Source of the DNA: Aldehydirespirator sp965116665
Lineage (GTDB): Bacteria > Actinomycetota > Acidimicrobiia > Acidimicrobiales > Aldehydirespiratoraceae
Direction of reading: 5' to 3'
Length of the DNA stretch: 64,000 nucleotides
Assembly: GCA_965116665.1 (NCBI GenBank)
Contig: OZ220709.1
Coordinates: 3,782,001 to 3,846,000, forward strand
This document shows, one piece after another, positions 62,501-64,000 of this stretch. The position numbers and the translations under genes are program-made. The notes under the pieces were generated by a model that was given only the letters and a program-made list of their open reading frames with translations, was not told where the DNA came from and did no database searches. Positions within the stretch are counted from its first letter, which is position 1; every line of letters starts with the position of its first letter.

Positions 62501-63685
62501 ATGAGCGACCAGCAGACGCCGGAGGCGGCCGCCGGGGACACCGGCGCCAAGCGCGACCTTGGTGTGAGCGCGGGCCGCGACCACGCCCCGACCGTCCCCT
62601 CGCGGCTCCGCGAAGCGGCAGTGGCCGCCGCCATGTACCTCGGATGCATCGTCGTCGCCCTGTTCGCGTCGGCGTTGATCGTGTGGGCCACCGGTGGGTC
62701 GTGGCAGGCGGTCTTCTCAGCCCTGCTCGACGGCAGCCTGCGGGCCCCGGGCCGCTGGGGCGAGACCATCGGCATCGCCATCCCCCTCGTGGTGGTGGCC
62801 CTGGGAACCGCCATCAACGGTCGGGCCGGCGTGGTCAACATCGGCCAGGAGGGCCAGGTGATGATGGGCACCGCCTTCGCCACCTACGTCGGCGTGCGCT
62901 TGGGGGGCCCGGGTCCGGTGGTGATCGTCTGCCTGCTCATCGTGGGGGCTCTTGCCGGGGCCATGTGGGCCGGCATCGCCAGTTGGCTCCTGTACTGGCG
63001 GCGGGTGCCGGAGGTGCTCACCACGCTGCTGCTCATAACGGTGGCGTCCCAGGCGACCGGCTACGCCCTGAAGGTCGACTGGCTGCTGCTGGCCCCGTTC
63101 CGGGCGGACCGCTCGGTTCGTAACCAAGTGAGCGAACAGCTGGACGCCGACAGCCGGCTGCCCCTCATAGACATCTGGGGCAACGACTTCCCGATCAGCG
63201 CCTTCGCGGTGGTGCTGATGGCTGTGATCGTGTTCCTGCTGTTCAAGCGCAGCGTCTGGGGCTTCCGCATGAGGATGCTGGGACGCAACGCCCGCACCGC
63301 CCAGCGGGCCGGGGTGTCCACCGTCAAGTACGGCACCACCGCCATGCTGATCTCCGGCGCGTGCGCCGGTCTGGCCGGAGCCCTGATGCTCTCCGGCGGA
63401 GACTTCGGCAACTACCGGTTCACGCCGGGCTTTGCCAACAACATCGGATGGGAAGGGCTCCTGGTGGCCCTGGTGGCTCGCTCCCATCCGGTCGGCATCG
63501 TGGTCGTGGCCTTCAGCTTCGCCGGCTTGCGAGCCGGTTCCGGCTTCCTGGCCGCCACCGGGGTGGAGCGCGAGATATCCCAGGTGGTGCTGGCCCTGCT
63601 CGTGCTGGCCCTGCTGGTGCCTCCGGCCATCCTCTTCATCCGCGAGCGTCGACGCGCTCTGTCCGCCACCAGAGACAGGACCTGA
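62501..63685 (+). CDS. BMP-type ABC importer permease 1
   Basis: A 394-aa membrane protein of the BPD_transp_2 family (YufP/NupB-like). Landmarks are TIGIAIPLVVVALGTAINGRAGVVNIGQEGQVMMG, GLAGALMLSGGDFGNYRFTPGF and GWEGLLVALVARSHPVGIV. The first 45 residues are hydrophilic before the first helix. Starts 18 bases after the ATPase gene. The permease pairs with the next gene product to form the channel. Confidence 0.9.
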   Translation: MSDQQTPEAAAGDTGAKRDLGVSAGRDHAPTVPSRLREAAVAAAMYLGCIVVALFASALIVWATGGSWQAVFSALLDGSLRAPGRWGETIGIAIPLVVVALGTAINGRAGVVNIGQEGQVMMGTAFATYVGVRLGGPGPVVIVCLLIVGALAGAMWAGIASWLLYWRRVPEVLTTLLLITVASQATGYALKVDWLLLAPFRADRSVRNQVSEQLDADSRLPLIDIWGNDFPISAFAVVLMAVIVFLLFKRSVWGFRMRMLGRNARTAQRAGVSTVKYGTTAMLISGACAGLAGALMLSGGDFGNYRFTPGFANNIGWEGLLVALVARSHPVGIVVVAFSFAGLRAGSGFLAATGVEREISQVVLALLVLALLVPPAILFIRERRRALSATRDRT

Positions 63686-63688
63686 TCG

Positions 63689-64000
63689 ATGGGCGACTTC
63701 TTCGGTGCCATCGGCGATGTGGTCACCAACGAGGTGACCTACTCGGGAGCCATGCGGTTCGCCGCTCTACTGGCCTTCGCGGCCATTGGCGAGACCATCG
63801 CCGAGAAGGCCGGCACGCTCAACATTTCGCTGGAGGGGATGGTTCTGGGAGGTGCCTTCGCGGGAGCGCTGGGCATGCACCTGACCGAGTCGGTGACCGT
63901 GGGGCTGGTTCTGGCCACCGTGATCGGCACCGTCGTCGCCTCGGTCCAGGCCAATATGAGTCACCGGCTGACCGCCAACCAGTTCGTGGTCGGGCTGGCC
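63689..64000 (+). CDS. BMP-type ABC importer permease 2 (partial, runs off the right edge)
   Basis: The first 104 residues of a second BPD_transp_2 permease. FAALLAFAAIGETIAEKAGTLNISLEGMVLGGAFAG is the YufQ/NupC-type opening. ATG 63689 follows the previous stop by three bases. The remaining two thirds are outside the window. Confidence 0.88.
   Translation, partial: MGDFFGAIGDVVTNEVTYSGAMRFAALLAFAAIGETIAEKAGTLNISLEGMVLGGAFAGALGMHLTESVTVGLVLATVIGTVVASVQANMSHRLTANQFVVGLA

Overview
High-GC DNA with dense coding on both strands, many 4-bp start/stop overlaps, SEED-type lipoproteins, a two-gene bioB-bsaP unit, and about a dozen genes preceded by a TANNNT-like -10 hexamer only 6-8 nt from the start codon (leaderless transcription). 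Together these suggest an actinobacterium. The gene content (trimethylamine monooxygenase, TMAO demethylase, N-methylglutamate-type synthase, many transporters) suggests a free-living or host-associated marine type, perhaps Acidimicrobiia; this placement is inference.

Layout. 1-4947: branched-chain amino-acid-type ABC importer (livH end, livM, a stalked binding lipoprotein, livF, livG). 4969-6627: biotin synthase bioB, its auxiliary protein bsaP, and a convergent paaD-like gene. 6694-10757: TRAP transporter (dctQ, dctM, dctP) with a strong terminator. 10766-16314: PaaI-like thioesterase, an APH-fold kinase, an asparaginase, a luciferase-like flavin monooxygenase and an MFS exporter. 16399-22983: glutamine-synthetase-like ligase, the three subunits of an N-methylglutamate/GltB-like synthase, a 151-aa unknown and a DAO-family oxidase. 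23071-26656: MpaB-type oxygenase and an MMPL exporter. 26678-32328: a five-gene minus-strand signalling operon (STAS, REC-PP2C, RsbW-like ATPase, periplasmic binding lipoprotein, histidine kinase). 32349-41811: DAO oxidase, malate synthase G, FAD monooxygenase, trimethylamine monooxygenase (tmm), two truncated genes meeting head-on (aminotransferase end and malate-CoA ligase mtkB), then TMAO demethylase (tdm). 41884-44356: ammonium transporter followed by a string of very small membrane proteins. 44454-47656: small membrane proteins, XRE-cupin regulator, histidine phosphatase with no ordinary start codon, VOC protein, cupin. 47772-53049: hydantoinase A and B plus an AMP-forming ligase. 53046-54020: two tandem PaREP1/HEPN-like paralogues. 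54040-59182: molybdenum hydroxylase (fused large and FAD subunits, separate 2Fe-2S subunit) and a Rieske oxygenase. 59282-64000: BMP-family (nucleoside-type) ABC importer, running off the end.

How the parts may work together. Tmm makes TMAO from trimethylamine; Tdm splits TMAO into dimethylamine and formaldehyde, with a folate-binding domain to take the C1 unit. The GS-like ligase plus MgsABC-like synthase and DAO proteins could handle monomethylamine through N-methylglutamate, and AmtB could recover ammonium. Malate synthase G and the remnants of a glyoxylate aminotransferase and malate-CoA ligase are parts expected of a serine-cycle C1 assimilation route, here apparently broken by a rearrangement. 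No dimethylamine monooxygenase or complete N-methylglutamate dehydrogenase is in the window.

The features I find least ordinary are the PBP/kinase/partner-switching operon, the shared Ala/Glu stalk on two unrelated binding proteins, a dispersed repeat that lies inside protein-coding N-termini, the tmm-tdm rearrangement junction, the amtB-linked micro-proteins, and an apparent frameshift in the MgsB-like gene. No tRNA, rRNA, CRISPR array, transposase or phage gene was seen, and no non-coding stretch exceeds about 200 bases.
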